Shown here: in pieces, positions 46,824 through 55,900 of the stretch
How positions within the stretch are numbered: the stretch's first letter is position 1
Layout: each line of letters starts with the position of its first letter
DNA from: Roseomonas sp. E05
GTDB taxonomy: Bacteria; Pseudomonadota; Alphaproteobacteria; Acetobacterales; Acetobacteraceae
Length of the DNA stretch: 64,000 nucleotides
NCBI RefSeq assembly: GCF_030063475.1
Contig: NZ_JASIRT010000020.1
Location: forward strand, 1-64,000
Direction: 5' to 3'
The notes under the pieces: generated by a model
Database searches by the model: none
Told to the model about the DNA's origin: nothing
Seen by the model: only the letters and a program-made list of their open reading frames with translations
Position numbers and translations under genes: made by a program

Positions 46824-48458
46824 TCACGCCGGGGTGCGCATCAGGGTGCGGTAGTCCATCTGGTCGGCATGCATGCGCTGGAAAACGGCGTATTTGGCGT
46901 CGTGGTGGCGGCGCACGGCCGCCTCGCCGGGAGCCAGCACCTTGCCGGCGCCGCTCATTGCCGCCATGGCGTCGGGCAGGCTGGCATGCGCGCCGCCGGC
47001 CACGGCGCCGAGCATGGCGGCGCCCAGCAGGATGGCCTCCGGCTCGCGCGGCAGCACCACCCGGCAGCCCGTGGCATCCGCGTGCTCGCGCAGGAAGACC
47101 GGGTTCTTGGTGCCGCCGCCACAGGCCAGCACGGTATCGATCGCATAGCCCTCGGCGTTCATCGTCTCGATGATGTGCCGCGTGCCATAGGCGATGGCCT
47201 GGATGGTGGCGAGATAGAGCAGGGCGAGGTCGTCCGCCGTCGCCGAAAGGCGCAGGCCGGAGATCATGCCGCGCAGCGAGGCATCCGCGCGCGGCGAGCG
47301 GTTGCCGTGGAAGTCCGGCATGACATGCAGGGATTCCGTCAGCGCGGCGGGGAAGGGAAGGCCCGCAGCCAGCCCATCCAGCCGCTCGTTCAGCAACTGG
47401 TAGATGGTGGCGCCGCGACGCTGCGCCTCCTCTGCCAAGGCGGGATAGGCGGCATGGGTCAGGATGATGTGGTCCACCAGGCTGCCGGTGGCGGATTGCC
47501 CGCCCTCATTCAGCCAGAGGTCGGGCAGCATGGCCGAATAGTAGGGCCCCCAGACGCCCGGCACGAAGCGCGGCGCCTCCGAGACCGCCATGTGGCAGGA
47601 GGAGGTGCCGCCGATCAGCGCCAGCCGGTGGCGCAGAGCCTCGCGGTCCGGCGCCGCGCCGTCCAGCGTCACGCCGATCACGCCGAGGCCGCCGGCATGC
47701 GCGTCGATCGCCGAGGCGCCGACGGGAATGCCGGGCGGCAGGCCAAGCATGGCCGCCGCCTCGGCGGAGAGGCTGCCGAGCAGGGCGCCGGGCGGCAGGA
47801 TCTCGGTGCCGATGCGGCGGAAACCTTCCTCCGCCAGGTCCCCGAGGCCGATGGCACGGAAATAGCCGCCGTCCCAGCGATCCTCCTGGCCGAGATAGGT
47901 CCATTTGCAGACGGTGGAGCAGAGCGAGCGCGTCAGGCTGCCGGTGGCGCGCCAGGTCAGGTAGTCCGGCAGGTCGAAGAAATGGGCGGCGCGGCGCCAG
48001 GTCTCCGGCAGGTTCTCCTTCAGCCAGAGCAGCTTCGGCGTCTGCATCTCCAGCGAGATGCGGCCGCCGACATAGCGCAGCACCTCATGATCGCCGGCAT
48101 TGATGCGGTCAGCCTGCGCCTCCGCGCGGTGGTCCATCCAGACCACCACGTCCTGCCCGGGAGCGCCGTCGGGGCTGATGGAGAGGGGGCGGCCGGCTGC
48201 GTCCAGCACCACCAGGGAGCAGGTGGCGTCGAAGCCGAGGCCGCGCACCCGCGCGCCCGCCAGCCCGGCCAGGGCGCCGCGCACGGCGATGCAGACGGCG
48301 GCCCAGATGTCCTCCGAGGACTGTTGCACATGGTCCGGCGCCGGGCGCCACAGGCGGATGGGCTGCACCGCCTGGCCGAGCATGGTGCCGTCCAGCGTGA
48401 AGGCGCCCGCGCGGGCGCTGCCGGTGCCCACATCGACGCCGACGACGATCTCCTGCAT
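46824..48458 (-). CDS. FGGY-family pentulose kinase (D-ribulokinase-like)
   Basis: 544-aa sugar kinase of the FGGY fold. [20 protein letters not shown] binds phosphate, [16 protein letters not shown] is the FGGY active-site motif with the catalytic Asp, [19 protein letters not shown] and [19 protein letters not shown] fit the pentulose-kinase subgroup (TIGR01315-like, eukaryotic and bacterial D-ribulokinases). The ATG has GAGGAG upstream. It lies 37 bases after the DeoR regulator gene on the same strand. Likely to phosphorylate a pentulose made from the imported pentose, or a ribitol/ribulose shunt product. Confidence 0.88.
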   Translation of the reverse strand: MQEIVVGVDVGTGSARAGAFTLDGTMLGQAVQPIRLWRPAPDHVQQSSEDIWAAVCIAVRGALAGLAGARVRGLGFDATCSLVVLDAAGRPLSISPDGAPGQDVVVWMDHRAEAQADRINAGDHEVLRYVGGRISLEMQTPKLLWLKENLPETWRRAAHFFDLPDYLTWRATGSLTRSLCSTVCKWTYLGQEDRWDGGYFRAIGLGDLAEEGFRRIGTEILPPGALLGSLSAEAAAMLGLPPGIPVGASAIDAHAGGLGVIGVTLDGAAPDREALRHRLALIGGTSSCHMAVSEAPRFVPGVWGPYYSAMLPDLWLNEGGQSATGSLVDHIILTHAAYPALAEEAQRRGATIYQLLNERLDGLAAGLPFPAALTESLHVMPDFHGNRSPRADASLRGMISGLRLSATADDLALLYLATIQAIAYGTRHIIETMNAEGYAIDTVLACGGGTKNPVFLREHADATGCRVVLPREPEAILLGAAMLGAVAGGAHASLPDAMAAMSGAGKVLAPGEAAVRRHHDAKYAVFQRMHADQMDYRTLMRTPA

Positions 48459-48495
48459 GGCGCTCTCCTCGGCTGTGCTGGTCTGCGGGCGGGGG

Positions 48496-49314
48496 TTAGG
48501 AACCGGCCGGCGCCGCGTCAAGCAAGGGCAGGCTGAAGGGAGGGAGGCCGGCGGCCTCGGGGCAGGCGGCGGCGTCGGTCAGGATGCGCGCGAAGGCGGA
48601 GAGGGGGGCGAAGTAGGCGGGCCGCAGCCGGCCGAACTTGCTGCCATCCACCACCAGGAAGGACTGCGCGGCAGCCGCCATGGCGACCTGCTTCACCGGC
48701 ACCTCGTTGAAGTTGGTGCAGGTGACGCCGCCGGTGGCATGCACGCCGCCGGCCGAGATGAAGGCCTTGTTGATGCGCAGGCGCCGCAGCGCATGCAGCG
48801 CCTCGTCCGAGGCGAAGGTGGCCGAGGTGGCATGGAACAGGCCGCCGAGCAGCACGAGCTGCGTGTTCGGCCGCCGCGAGGCGGGGTTGGCGATGTTCAG
48901 CGCGTAGCAGACGATGGTCAGCGAGAGGCGGGGCGGCAGGGCCTCGATCAGGTGCGGCAGGGTGGTGCCGCAATCAACGAAAATTGTATCACCCTCCTCA
49001 ACATGTCGCGCGGCGTGACGGCAGGCCTGGCGTTTGGCCTCGGCATGACTGTCCTGTTCACGCTCCAGCACATATTGCCCGCGCCCGCCGAGGCTGCCGG
49101 CCGGCACCACATGGCCGCCGAGCAGCGCCAGGGGCTGGCCGGGCACGGCGAGATCGCGGCGGAGGGTCATGGAGGAGACGCCGAGGGCCTGGGCCGCCTC
49201 GTCGAGCCGGGTGGTGCCGTTCTGGCGCAGCAGCTCCTGCAGCCGGGCGATTCGCGTGCGGCGGCGCATGCTGGCCAGTCCCGTGGCGGCCTCGGAGGCT
49301 TCGCCTTCAGCCAT
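48496..49314 (-). CDS. DeoR-family transcriptional regulator
   Basis: 272-aa sugar-responsive regulator. The helix-turn-helix is [20 protein letters not shown], followed by a sugar-phosphate-binding ISOCOT-like domain with [17 protein letters not shown] and [15 protein letters not shown]. The linker after the HTH is shorter than usual ([15 protein letters not shown]). GGAGGAAGA precedes the ATG. It is divergent from deoC and probably represses both the kinase transcript and the deoC-ABC operon, with a phosphorylated sugar as inducer. Confidence 0.88.
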   Translation of the reverse strand: MAEGEASEAATGLASMRRRTRIARLQELLRQNGTTRLDEAAQALGVSSMTLRRDLAVPGQPLALLGGHVVPAGSLGGRGQYVLEREQDSHAEAKRQACRHAARHVEEGDTIFVDCGTTLPHLIEALPPRLSLTIVCYALNIANPASRRPNTQLVLLGGLFHATSATFASDEALHALRRLRINKAFISAGGVHATGGVTCTNFNEVPVKQVAMAAAAQSFLVVDGSKFGRLRPAYFAPLSAFARILTDAAACPEAAGLPPFSLPLLDAAPAGS

Positions 49315-49446
49315 TCTTCCTCCACCGAAGGGCGCTTGACGTTTCCGGCCCCGGATGTGAGAAATATAACAATAGTTAGAAAAGTGACAAACGGGCAGAT
49401 CGAGCCGCGGCGGGATACCTGTCCGGCACGGAGGACACCAGCTTCG
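49315..49446. promoter_or_regulatory. Divergent control region deoR-type regulator / deoC
   Basis: A short AT-rich island (49357-49390) stands out in GC-rich DNA. It includes ATAACAATAGTTA, an inverted repeat TAAC-N5-GTTA-like core, inside a longer imperfect dyad bounded by TGT and ACA. This is a good candidate operator for the adjacent DeoR-type protein. A TTGACG occurs at 49336 and TATAAC at 49365, but 23 bases apart, too far for a standard promoter. Confidence 0.5.
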
Positions 49447-50145
49447 ATGGCCAATGCCGGAACCGGGCTGCTTTCGCCCGCCGAACTCGCGCCGCTGATC
49501 GACCACACCCTGCTGAAGCCGGAGGCGACGGTCGCCGAGGTGCTGCGTTACTGTGAGGAGGCGCGGCGTTTCCGCTTCTGTTCCGTCTGCGTCAACCCCG
49601 TGCATGTCGCCCGCGTGGCGGAGGCGCTGCGTGGCAGCGGCGTGAAGACCTGCTCGGTGGTGGGCTTCCCGCTGGGAGCCACGACGCCCGGGGACAAGGC
49701 GGCCGAGACGGCGAACGCCGTGCGCAACGGCGCCGACGAGATCGACATGGTCGTCAATATCGGTGCGCTGCGCGAGGGGCGGCTGGACGCGGTGCGCGAG
49801 GACATTGCCGCGGTGCGCGCCGCCTGCGCGGGCAAGGTGCTGAAGGTCATCATCGAGACCTGCCTGCTGGACGACGACCAGAAGCGCGCCGCCTGCCGGC
49901 TCGCCGCCGAGGCGGGGGCGGACTTCGTCAAGACCTCGACCGGCTTCTCGACCGGCGGCGCGACGGTGGCCGACGTTGCGCTGATGCGCGGCGTGGTTGG
50001 TGCCGCGCTGGGGGTGAAGGCCTCGGGGGGCATCCGCACGCTGGAGACGGCGCAGGCGATGATCGCCGCCGGCGCCACGCGGATCGGGGCGAGCTCAGGT
50101 GTGGCGCTGGTCACGCAGGCGCCGGCCGCCGCCGGCAGCTATTGA
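49447..50145 (+). CDS. deoC: Deoxyribose-phosphate aldolase DeoC
   Basis: 232-aa class I aldolase that splits 2-deoxyribose 5-phosphate into acetaldehyde and glyceraldehyde 3-phosphate. Key regions are [45 protein letters not shown] with a catalytic lysine, and [16 protein letters not shown] with the Schiff-base lysine, plus [12 protein letters not shown]. It is the first gene of the plus-strand sugar operon, so the imported sugar likely ends as deoxyribose 5-phosphate. Confidence 0.94.
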   Translation: MANAGTGLLSPAELAPLIDHTLLKPEATVAEVLRYCEEARRFRFCSVCVNPVHVARVAEALRGSGVKTCSVVGFPLGATTPGDKAAETANAVRNGADEIDMVVNIGALREGRLDAVREDIAAVRAACAGKVLKVIIETCLLDDDQKRAACRLAAEAGADFVKTSTGFSTGGATVADVALMRGVVGAALGVKASGGIRTLETAQAMIAAGATRIGASSGVALVTQAPAAAGSY

Positions 50146-50170
50146 GGCAAGGGACGCAAGGGAGGCTGCG

Positions 50171-51232
50171 ATGGTCATGATCAACAGGCGCGCGCTCGGG
50201 GCGCTGGCTGCAGGCGGCGCGCTCGCCGCGGCAATGGGCCGCCCGGCCTGGGCGCAGAATAAGGCGGTGAACGCCAGCAAGGTGCCGGACTTCGTCAATG
50301 CCAAGGCCGGCAAGAAGCGCGTCATCGCGACGGTCGTGAAGGTGGACGGCATCGCCTGGTTCGACCGGATGCGTGTCGGCGTCGAGCAGTTCGGCAAGGA
50401 CCAGGGCCACGATACCTGGATGATCGGCCCGAGCCAGGCGGATGCGGCGGCGCAGGTGCAGCTCGTCGAGAGCCTGATCGCGCAGGGCGTGGACGCCATC
50501 TGCATCGTGCCCTTCTCGGTCGAGGCGGTGGAGCCGGTGCTGCAGAAGGCGCGCGACCAGGGCATCGTGGTGATCTCGCACGAGGCGGCGGGCCTGCAGA
50601 ACATCGACTACGATATCGAAGCCTTCGACAACCATGCCTATGGCGCCAAGCTGATGGAGGTGCTGGGCAAGCAGATGGGCGGCGAGGGCAAGTACGTCGC
50701 CACCGTCGGCAGCCTCACCTCGCAGTCGCAGAACGAGTGGATCGACGGCGCCGTCGCCTACCAGAAAGAGCACTTCCCGAAGATGCAGGAGGTGACGCGG
50801 CGCATCGAGACCTATGACGACGCGACCACCGACTACAACAAGCTCAAGGAAGTCCTGACCGCCTATCCGGACCTGAAGGGCATCCTCGGCGCGCCGATGC
50901 CGACCTCGGCGGGCGCGGGCCGCCTGATCTCGGAGCGCAACCTGCAGGGCAAGCTGTTCTTCTCCGGCACCGGGCTGGTCTCCGTCGCCGGCGAGTACCT
51001 GAAGAACGGCGCCATCAACTACATCCAGTTCTGGGACCCTGCGGTGGCCGGCTATGCCATGAACATCCTGGCCGTCATGGCGCTGCAGAAGAAGCCGATC
51101 GGCGCCGGGCTGGATCTCGGCCTCGACGGCTACCACGACCTGAAGGTGCTCGACCCGAAGCGGCCCAACGTGCTGGTCGGCCAGGGCTGGGTCGGCGTTA
51201 CCAAGGAGAACATGGCTCAGTACAACTTCTGA
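50171..51232 (+). CDS. Sugar ABC transporter substrate-binding protein (RbsB-like)
   Basis: 353-aa periplasmic binding protein of the ribose/autoinducer-2 type. The leader MVMINRRALGALAAGGALAA ends at about AWA-Q near residue 28 and has Tat-like Arg-Arg. Mature parts include ESLIAQGVDAICIVPFSVEA, QNEWIDGAVAYQKEHFP and GAPMPTSAGAGRLISERNLQ. GGAGG sits at the proper distance before the ATG. Closest in style to RhaS/LsrB-like proteins; the ligand is probably a pentose or deoxypentose given the enzymes nearby. Confidence 0.88.
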   Translation: MVMINRRALGALAAGGALAAAMGRPAWAQNKAVNASKVPDFVNAKAGKKRVIATVVKVDGIAWFDRMRVGVEQFGKDQGHDTWMIGPSQADAAAQVQLVESLIAQGVDAICIVPFSVEAVEPVLQKARDQGIVVISHEAAGLQNIDYDIEAFDNHAYGAKLMEVLGKQMGGEGKYVATVGSLTSQSQNEWIDGAVAYQKEHFPKMQEVTRRIETYDDATTDYNKLKEVLTAYPDLKGILGAPMPTSAGAGRLISERNLQGKLFFSGTGLVSVAGEYLKNGAINYIQFWDPAVAGYAMNILAVMALQKKPIGAGLDLGLDGYHDLKVLDPKRPNVLVGQGWVGVTKENMAQYNF

Positions 51233-51256
51233 GCCAGCCTCTCCTGCCTGGCTGAC

Positions 51257-51284
51257 GCGCGGGGCGGCCCGATCCGCCCCGCGC
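51257..51284 (+). terminator. Strong intra-operon hairpin after the binding-protein gene
   Basis: A perfect 11-bp GC-rich stem (GCGCGGGGCGG with CCGCCCCGCGC, loop of 6), followed by CTTTCG. It lies between the binding-protein gene and the ATPase gene. Such hairpins often stabilise or partly terminate the message so that the binding protein is made in excess. Confidence 0.65.
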
Positions 51285-51302
51285 CTTTCGTGACGGATCA
51301 CC

Positions 51303-52799
51303 ATGACCGCTCCGCTGATCGAACTGCGCCATCTCGGCAAGAGCTTCGGCGCCGTGCGCGCCCTGGAGGACGTCTCGCTCGCCATCGGGCGGGGCGAGAT
51401 CCACTGCCTCGCGGGCGAGAACGGCTCCGGCAAGTCCACGCTGATCAAGGTGATCTCGGGCATCTGGCAGCCGGACCGGGGCGAGATCCTGTTCGACGGC
51501 AAGCCGGTGCAGGGCATGACGCCGCGCGAGGCCATCGCCCGCGGCGTACAGGTCATCTATCAGGACTTCTCGCTGTTCGGGAACCTGACGGTCGCCGAGA
51601 ACCTGGCGCTCAGCACCGAGCTGCAGGAGGGGCGCAGCCTCGTCTCCTGGGGGCGGGTGCGGCGCATCGCCCGCGAGGCGGCCGGGAAGCTGGGCGTCGA
51701 TCTGGACCTCGATGCGCTGGTGGAGACGCTACCGACCGCCGGCAAGCAGCTCGTCGCCATCGCCCGCGCGCTGATGTCCGACCCGCGCCTGCTGATCATG
51801 GACGAGCCGACCACGGCGCTGACCGGGCGCGAGGTGGAGGCGCTGTTCCGGGTGGTGCGCGACATCCAGGGCCGCGGCATCGCCGTGCTCTTCGTCAGCC
51901 ACAAGATGCGCGAGATGCTGGAGATCAGCGAGCGGCTGACGGTGATCCGCAGCGGCCGGGTGGTGGCCGGCGGGCCGATCAGCGAGTTCGACGAGGCCAG
52001 CATCACCCGTGCCATGACCGGCCAGGAGATCGCCGCCGAGGGCTACCGCTGGGAGGGCCAGCCCGGCCAGAAGCCGCTGCTGGAGGTCTCCGGCCTCACC
52101 GTTCCCGGTGAGATCGAGGATGTGAACCTGCGCGTGATGCCGGGCGAGATTGTCGGCATCTCCGGCCTGCTGGGCTCGGGGCGGACCGAGCTGGCGCTCG
52201 CGCTCTTCGGCATGAAGCCCGGCTATGCCGGCAGCATCCGCCTTGAGGGGCGGGACCTCCGGCTGGACAGCGTGCAGACCGCCATCGCCGGGGGCATTGC
52301 CTATGTGCCTGAGGACCGGCTGACCGAGGGCCTGTTCCTCACCCAGACCATCGACCGCAACATGCTCGCCACCTCGCATGACCGGTTGAGCCGCATGGGC
52401 GTGATGCAGGGCGGGCAGGCGGCGCGCGAGGCGGCGGCGATGATCCGCGAGATGGCCATCGCCACCCCCACCGGCAACCGGCCGGTGACGCAGCTTTCGG
52501 GCGGCAATGCGCAGCGCGTGGTGATCGGCCGCTGGCTGATGAACAACCCGAAGCTGCTGATCCTGAACGGCCCCACCGTGGGCGTCGATGTCGGCTCCAA
52601 GGCCGGCATCCACCGCAAGATCCGCGAACTGGCCCGCGCGCGCGGCCTGGGAGTGCTGATGATCTCCGACGACCTGCCGGAGCTGGTGGACAACTGCAAC
52701 CGCATCCTGGTGCTGCACCGTGGCCGCCTCGTCTCCGAGGTGGCGGCGGCGGAGACCAGCGAGGCGGCGCTCAGCACGCAGCTCGGAGCCCTGGCATGA
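51303..52799 (+). CDS. Sugar ABC transporter ATP-binding protein (RbsA-like, two domains)
   Basis: 498-aa protein with two ABC domains. Domain 1 has Walker A GENGSGKST and Walker B LLIMDEPTTALTGREVE; its signature is atypical (LPTAGKQLVAIARALM). Domain 2 has a degenerate Walker A (GLLGSGRTELAL), an intact LSGGNAQRVVIGRWL signature and LLILNGPTVGVDVGSKAG, where the usual Asp-Glu of Walker B is Asn-Gly. In this family only one site is normally catalytic, so the degeneration is less alarming than it looks. Stop overlaps the first permease start. Confidence 0.92.
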   Translation: MTAPLIELRHLGKSFGAVRALEDVSLAIGRGEIHCLAGENGSGKSTLIKVISGIWQPDRGEILFDGKPVQGMTPREAIARGVQVIYQDFSLFGNLTVAENLALSTELQEGRSLVSWGRVRRIAREAAGKLGVDLDLDALVETLPTAGKQLVAIARALMSDPRLLIMDEPTTALTGREVEALFRVVRDIQGRGIAVLFVSHKMREMLEISERLTVIRSGRVVAGGPISEFDEASITRAMTGQEIAAEGYRWEGQPGQKPLLEVSGLTVPGEIEDVNLRVMPGEIVGISGLLGSGRTELALALFGMKPGYAGSIRLEGRDLRLDSVQTAIAGGIAYVPEDRLTEGLFLTQTIDRNMLATSHDRLSRMGVMQGGQAAREAAAMIREMAIATPTGNRPVTQLSGGNAQRVVIGRWLMNNPKLLILNGPTVGVDVGSKAGIHRKIRELARARGLGVLMISDDLPELVDNCNRILVLHRGRLVSEVAAAETSEAALSTQLGALA

Positions 52800-53788
52800 G
52801 CGGGCTCGCCAACGCCCTGCGCCGCCATCCCGAGCTGATGGTCGCCGCCGTGCTGGTGCTGGCGGTGGTGGTGATCGGCACGATCAACCCGGTCTTCTGG
52901 CAGCCTTCCAACATCTTCAGCCTGCTGCGCGCCAGCGTGGTCAGCGGCATCCTGGCGCTCGCCGTGCTGCTGGTGATGCTCTCCGGCGGCATCGACGTCT
53001 CCTTTCCCGCCTTCGCCATCGCCGCCATGTATCTGACGGTGAAGGCGATGATCGCCTGGGGCTTCGACGGCGTGGTGCTGCCCTTCCTGATGGCCAGCGG
53101 CATTGGCCTTTGCCTCGGGCTTGTGAACGCGGTCTTCGTCCACTACTTCCGCATGATCCCGCTGATCGTCACGCTGGGCACCGGCACCGCCGTGCGCGGC
53201 TTCATCCTCGGCGTGGTCGGCACCAGCCAGATCAATATCGGGCAGATGCCGCCAGAGCTGATCGACTTTGCGCGGACGGAGCTGTTCGCCGTCGCGCGGC
53301 CGGATGGCAGCATGGCCGGGCTTTCCGCCATGGTGCTGCTCTTCGCGGTGATCGCCCTGCTGGTGCACCTGATGCTGCGCTACACCATGATGGGCCGCAG
53401 CATCTACGCCCTCGGCGGTGGCGAGGAGGCGGCGCGGCGCGTCGGCTTCAACGTCCGCCGCACCACCTTCTTCATCTACGGGCTGGCCGGCGCGCTGGCG
53501 GGCTTCGCCGGCCTGCTGCACGGCGCGATGATCTGGACCGCCAATCCGCGCGACATGGTGGGCATGGAGCTGGACGTGATCGCGGCCGTGGTGCTCGGCG
53601 GTGCCAGCATCTTCGGCGGCCGCGGCACGGTGATCGGCGCGGTGCTCGGCGTGCTGACCTTCGTCGTCATCACCAACAGCCTGATCATCCTTGGCGTGGA
53701 CACCACCTGGCAGCGCATCGTCGTCGGCCTGATCGTCATCGCCGCGACGGCGGTGACCGCCTGGCGCGACCGCAAGCGGCTGGCCTGA
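52796..53788 (+). CDS. Sugar ABC transporter permease 1 (RbsC-like)
   Basis: 330-aa inner-membrane permease with about ten helices. LSGGIDVSFPAFAIAAMYLT is the typical substrate-channel motif, GGGEEAARRVGFNVRRTTFF the EAA-like loop contacting the ATPase, and VLGGASIFGGRGTVIGAVLG the C-terminal signature. Starts by ATGA overlap with the ATPase gene. It pairs with a second permease, so the transporter is a heterodimer in the membrane. Confidence 0.92.
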   Translation: MSGLANALRRHPELMVAAVLVLAVVVIGTINPVFWQPSNIFSLLRASVVSGILALAVLLVMLSGGIDVSFPAFAIAAMYLTVKAMIAWGFDGVVLPFLMASGIGLCLGLVNAVFVHYFRMIPLIVTLGTGTAVRGFILGVVGTSQINIGQMPPELIDFARTELFAVARPDGSMAGLSAMVLLFAVIALLVHLMLRYTMMGRSIYALGGGEEAARRVGFNVRRTTFFIYGLAGALAGFAGLLHGAMIWTANPRDMVGMELDVIAAVVLGGASIFGGRGTVIGAVLGVLTFVVITNSLIILGVDTTWQRIVVGLIVIAATAVTAWRDRKRLA

Positions 53789-53799
53789 GGGAGGCAGGG

Positions 53800-54792
53800 A
53801 TGAGCGCCATTCTCCAGCGCCTGCGCCGCGCCGACACCAACCTGCTGCAGCTCCTCGTCCTGACGGTACTGATCTTCGCCGGCATGGCGGCGCTGAACCC
53901 GGAGCGGTTCCTGCGCCCCTATGTCTTCCAGTCCATCACCTTCATCGCGCCCGAGTTGGGCCTGTTGGCCATCGCCATGATGGTGGCCATGCTGACCGGC
54001 GGCATTGATCTGTCCGTGATCGGCATCGCCAACCTGTCCGCCATCCTGGCCGGGCTGTTCTTCCACTCTGTCGGCGGGGCGCGCGGGCCGGAACTGGCGA
54101 ACCTGCCGCTGCCGGTGGTGCTGGCGGGAATCGGCATTGCGCTTGGCGTCGGGGTTGTGGCGGGGGCGATCAACGGCTTTCTGATCACCCGGCTGCGGAT
54201 CACGCCGATCCTGGCCACCATCGGCACCGGGCAGGTCTTCACCGGCATCTGCCTGGTGCTGACCGGCGGCCCGGCGGTGGTGGGTTTCCCCAGGCTCTGG
54301 GGAATGATCGGCAACGGCACGGTCTTCGGCATCGCCGCGCCACTGCTGGTCTTCCTGGTGGTGGCGGGGCTGGTCTGGTTCATGCTGGCGCGCACCGCCT
54401 TCGGCATCAACCTGGCGCTGATCGGCACCAACCCGAAGGCGGCGGCCTTCGCCGGGCTGCGCACCGCCCGCACCGTGTTCCTCTCCTACGTGCTGACGGG
54501 CGTGCTGGCGAGCATCGCCGGTATCCTGCTCTCCGGCCGCACCAATGCCGCCAAGTCGGATTACGGTGTGTCCTACCTGCTGCAGGCGGTGCTGATCGCC
54601 GTGCTGGCGGGCACCAATCCGGCGGGCGGGCGGGGCTCGGTGCCGGGGGTGGCGCTGGCGCTGGTGGCGCTGATGCTGCTTTCCTCCGGCCTGCAGATCC
54701 TGCGCTTCAACAACTTCCTGGTGGACCTGATCTGGGGCGCCTTCCTGCTGCTCTCCATCGCGCTCGCCTCCTGGCGCAGCCGGGTTCGCTGA
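53800..54792 (+). CDS. Sugar ABC transporter permease 2 (RbsC-like)
   Basis: 330-aa paralogue of the preceding permease. MLTGGIDLSVIGIANLSAIL, IGTNPKAAAFAGLRTARTVF and AGTNPAGGRGSVPGVALALV are the equivalents of the family motifs. The ATG lies 11 bases after the stop of permease 1 with GAGGCAGGG upstream. Two different permeases are usual for LsrCD-like and rhamnose-type uptake systems. Confidence 0.92.
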   Translation: MSAILQRLRRADTNLLQLLVLTVLIFAGMAALNPERFLRPYVFQSITFIAPELGLLAIAMMVAMLTGGIDLSVIGIANLSAILAGLFFHSVGGARGPELANLPLPVVLAGIGIALGVGVVAGAINGFLITRLRITPILATIGTGQVFTGICLVLTGGPAVVGFPRLWGMIGNGTVFGIAAPLLVFLVVAGLVWFMLARTAFGINLALIGTNPKAAAFAGLRTARTVFLSYVLTGVLASIAGILLSGRTNAAKSDYGVSYLLQAVLIAVLAGTNPAGGRGSVPGVALALVALMLLSSGLQILRFNNFLVDLIWGAFLLLSIALASWRSRVR

Positions 54793-54808
54793 AAGGGGAA
54801 TCGCTGCG

Positions 54809-55891
54809 ATGACCGCCATCATCCCGCTGCACCCTGACCTCTGCGGCGAGGCCGAGAAAACGATTCTCGCCGCCGGCGCGCTGTCTGCCACCCTGTTCCA
54901 GTACCGGACGGGCGTGCCCGCGCTGCGATTGCGGAATGCGCGCGGAGAAGTGGTTATCCTGCCCTGGATGGGCGGCATGATCTGGTCTGCCGCCTTCGAC
55001 GGCGTGAACCTGACCATGGCGAGCGGCTTCGACGCACCGCGTCCTGCCGCCACCATCGCCGAGACCTATGGCTGCTTCGCCTTCCATTCCGGCCTGCTGC
55101 GCAACGGCGTGCCGGCGGCGGAGGACGAGCATGCCGCGCATGGCGAGTTCCCCTGTGCGCCGATGCAGCGCGCCTGGCTGGAACTGGGCGAGGATGACGC
55201 CGGCCCCTTCCTGCGCGCGGTGAGCGAGCGGGACTACGTGATGGGCTTCGGTGCGCATTACCGCGCCCACCCCTCCGTCACGCTGCGCCCGGAGGAGACG
55301 CTGTTCGACATCGGCCTCGCCGTGGAGAACCTCTCCGGCAAGCCGATGGAGTTGATGTACATGTGCCACATCAACTTCGCCTTCGCCGCCGGGGCGCGCA
55401 TCGTGCAGCCGGCGCCCTTCACGCCGGAGCGGACAGTCGTGCGGCGCGCTGTTCCCGCGCATGTGCGGCCGAACCCGGACTATCTCGCGCTGATCGAGGA
55501 CCTCGCCCGGAACCCAGCCCGCATGGAGCGGCTGGACGAGCCGCAGCGCTACGACCCGGAGCAGGTTTTCTACGTGCATGGCCTCGGCACCGACGCGGCC
55601 GGCGAGACCCATCTGATGCTGCAGCGCCGGGAAGGGGATGGCTTCGGCATCTCCTATGCCCCGGCGCAGTTTCCGCACACCGTGCGCTGGATCATGGCCG
55701 ACCCGGACCAGCAGGTGGCGGCCTTCGCGCTGCCCTCGACCTGCCAGCCGGAAGGCTATGCGGCGGAGAAGCGGAAGGGCCATGTCCGCGAGTTGCCGTC
55801 GCGTGGCCGGGCGGCCTTCACGGTGCGAACCGGCTATCTGGATTCCGCCGCCACCGCCCGGATGGGCGCGCTGATTTCTTCCCTGGGTTAG
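54809..55891 (+). CDS. DUF4432 / aldose-1-epimerase-like protein
   Basis: 360-aa galactose-mutarotase-fold protein of the DUF4432 type. Support: NARGEVVILPWMGGMIWSAA, GCFAFHSGLLRNGVPAAEDE, AHGEFPCAPMQRAWLEL and MELMYMCHINFAFAAGARI with conserved His residues of the fold. Members in sugar operons are thought to interconvert anomers or isomers of the imported sugar; Salmonella DeoX in the deoxyribose operon is a comparable mutarotase-like protein. 16 bases after the permease gene. Confidence 0.83.
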   Translation: MTAIIPLHPDLCGEAEKTILAAGALSATLFQYRTGVPALRLRNARGEVVILPWMGGMIWSAAFDGVNLTMASGFDAPRPAATIAETYGCFAFHSGLLRNGVPAAEDEHAAHGEFPCAPMQRAWLELGEDDAGPFLRAVSERDYVMGFGAHYRAHPSVTLRPEETLFDIGLAVENLSGKPMELMYMCHINFAFAAGARIVQPAPFTPERTVVRRAVPAHVRPNPDYLALIEDLARNPARMERLDEPQRYDPEQVFYVHGLGTDAAGETHLMLQRREGDGFGISYAPAQFPHTVRWIMADPDQQVAAFALPSTCQPEGYAAEKRKGHVRELPSRGRAAFTVRTGYLDSAATARMGALISSLG

Positions 55892-55900
55892 GAGCGGGCC

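Noticed and set aside
49336-49370. Sigma70-type promoter TTGACG / TATAAC before deoC
   Set aside because: The spacing is 23 bases, too long for a normal promoter.
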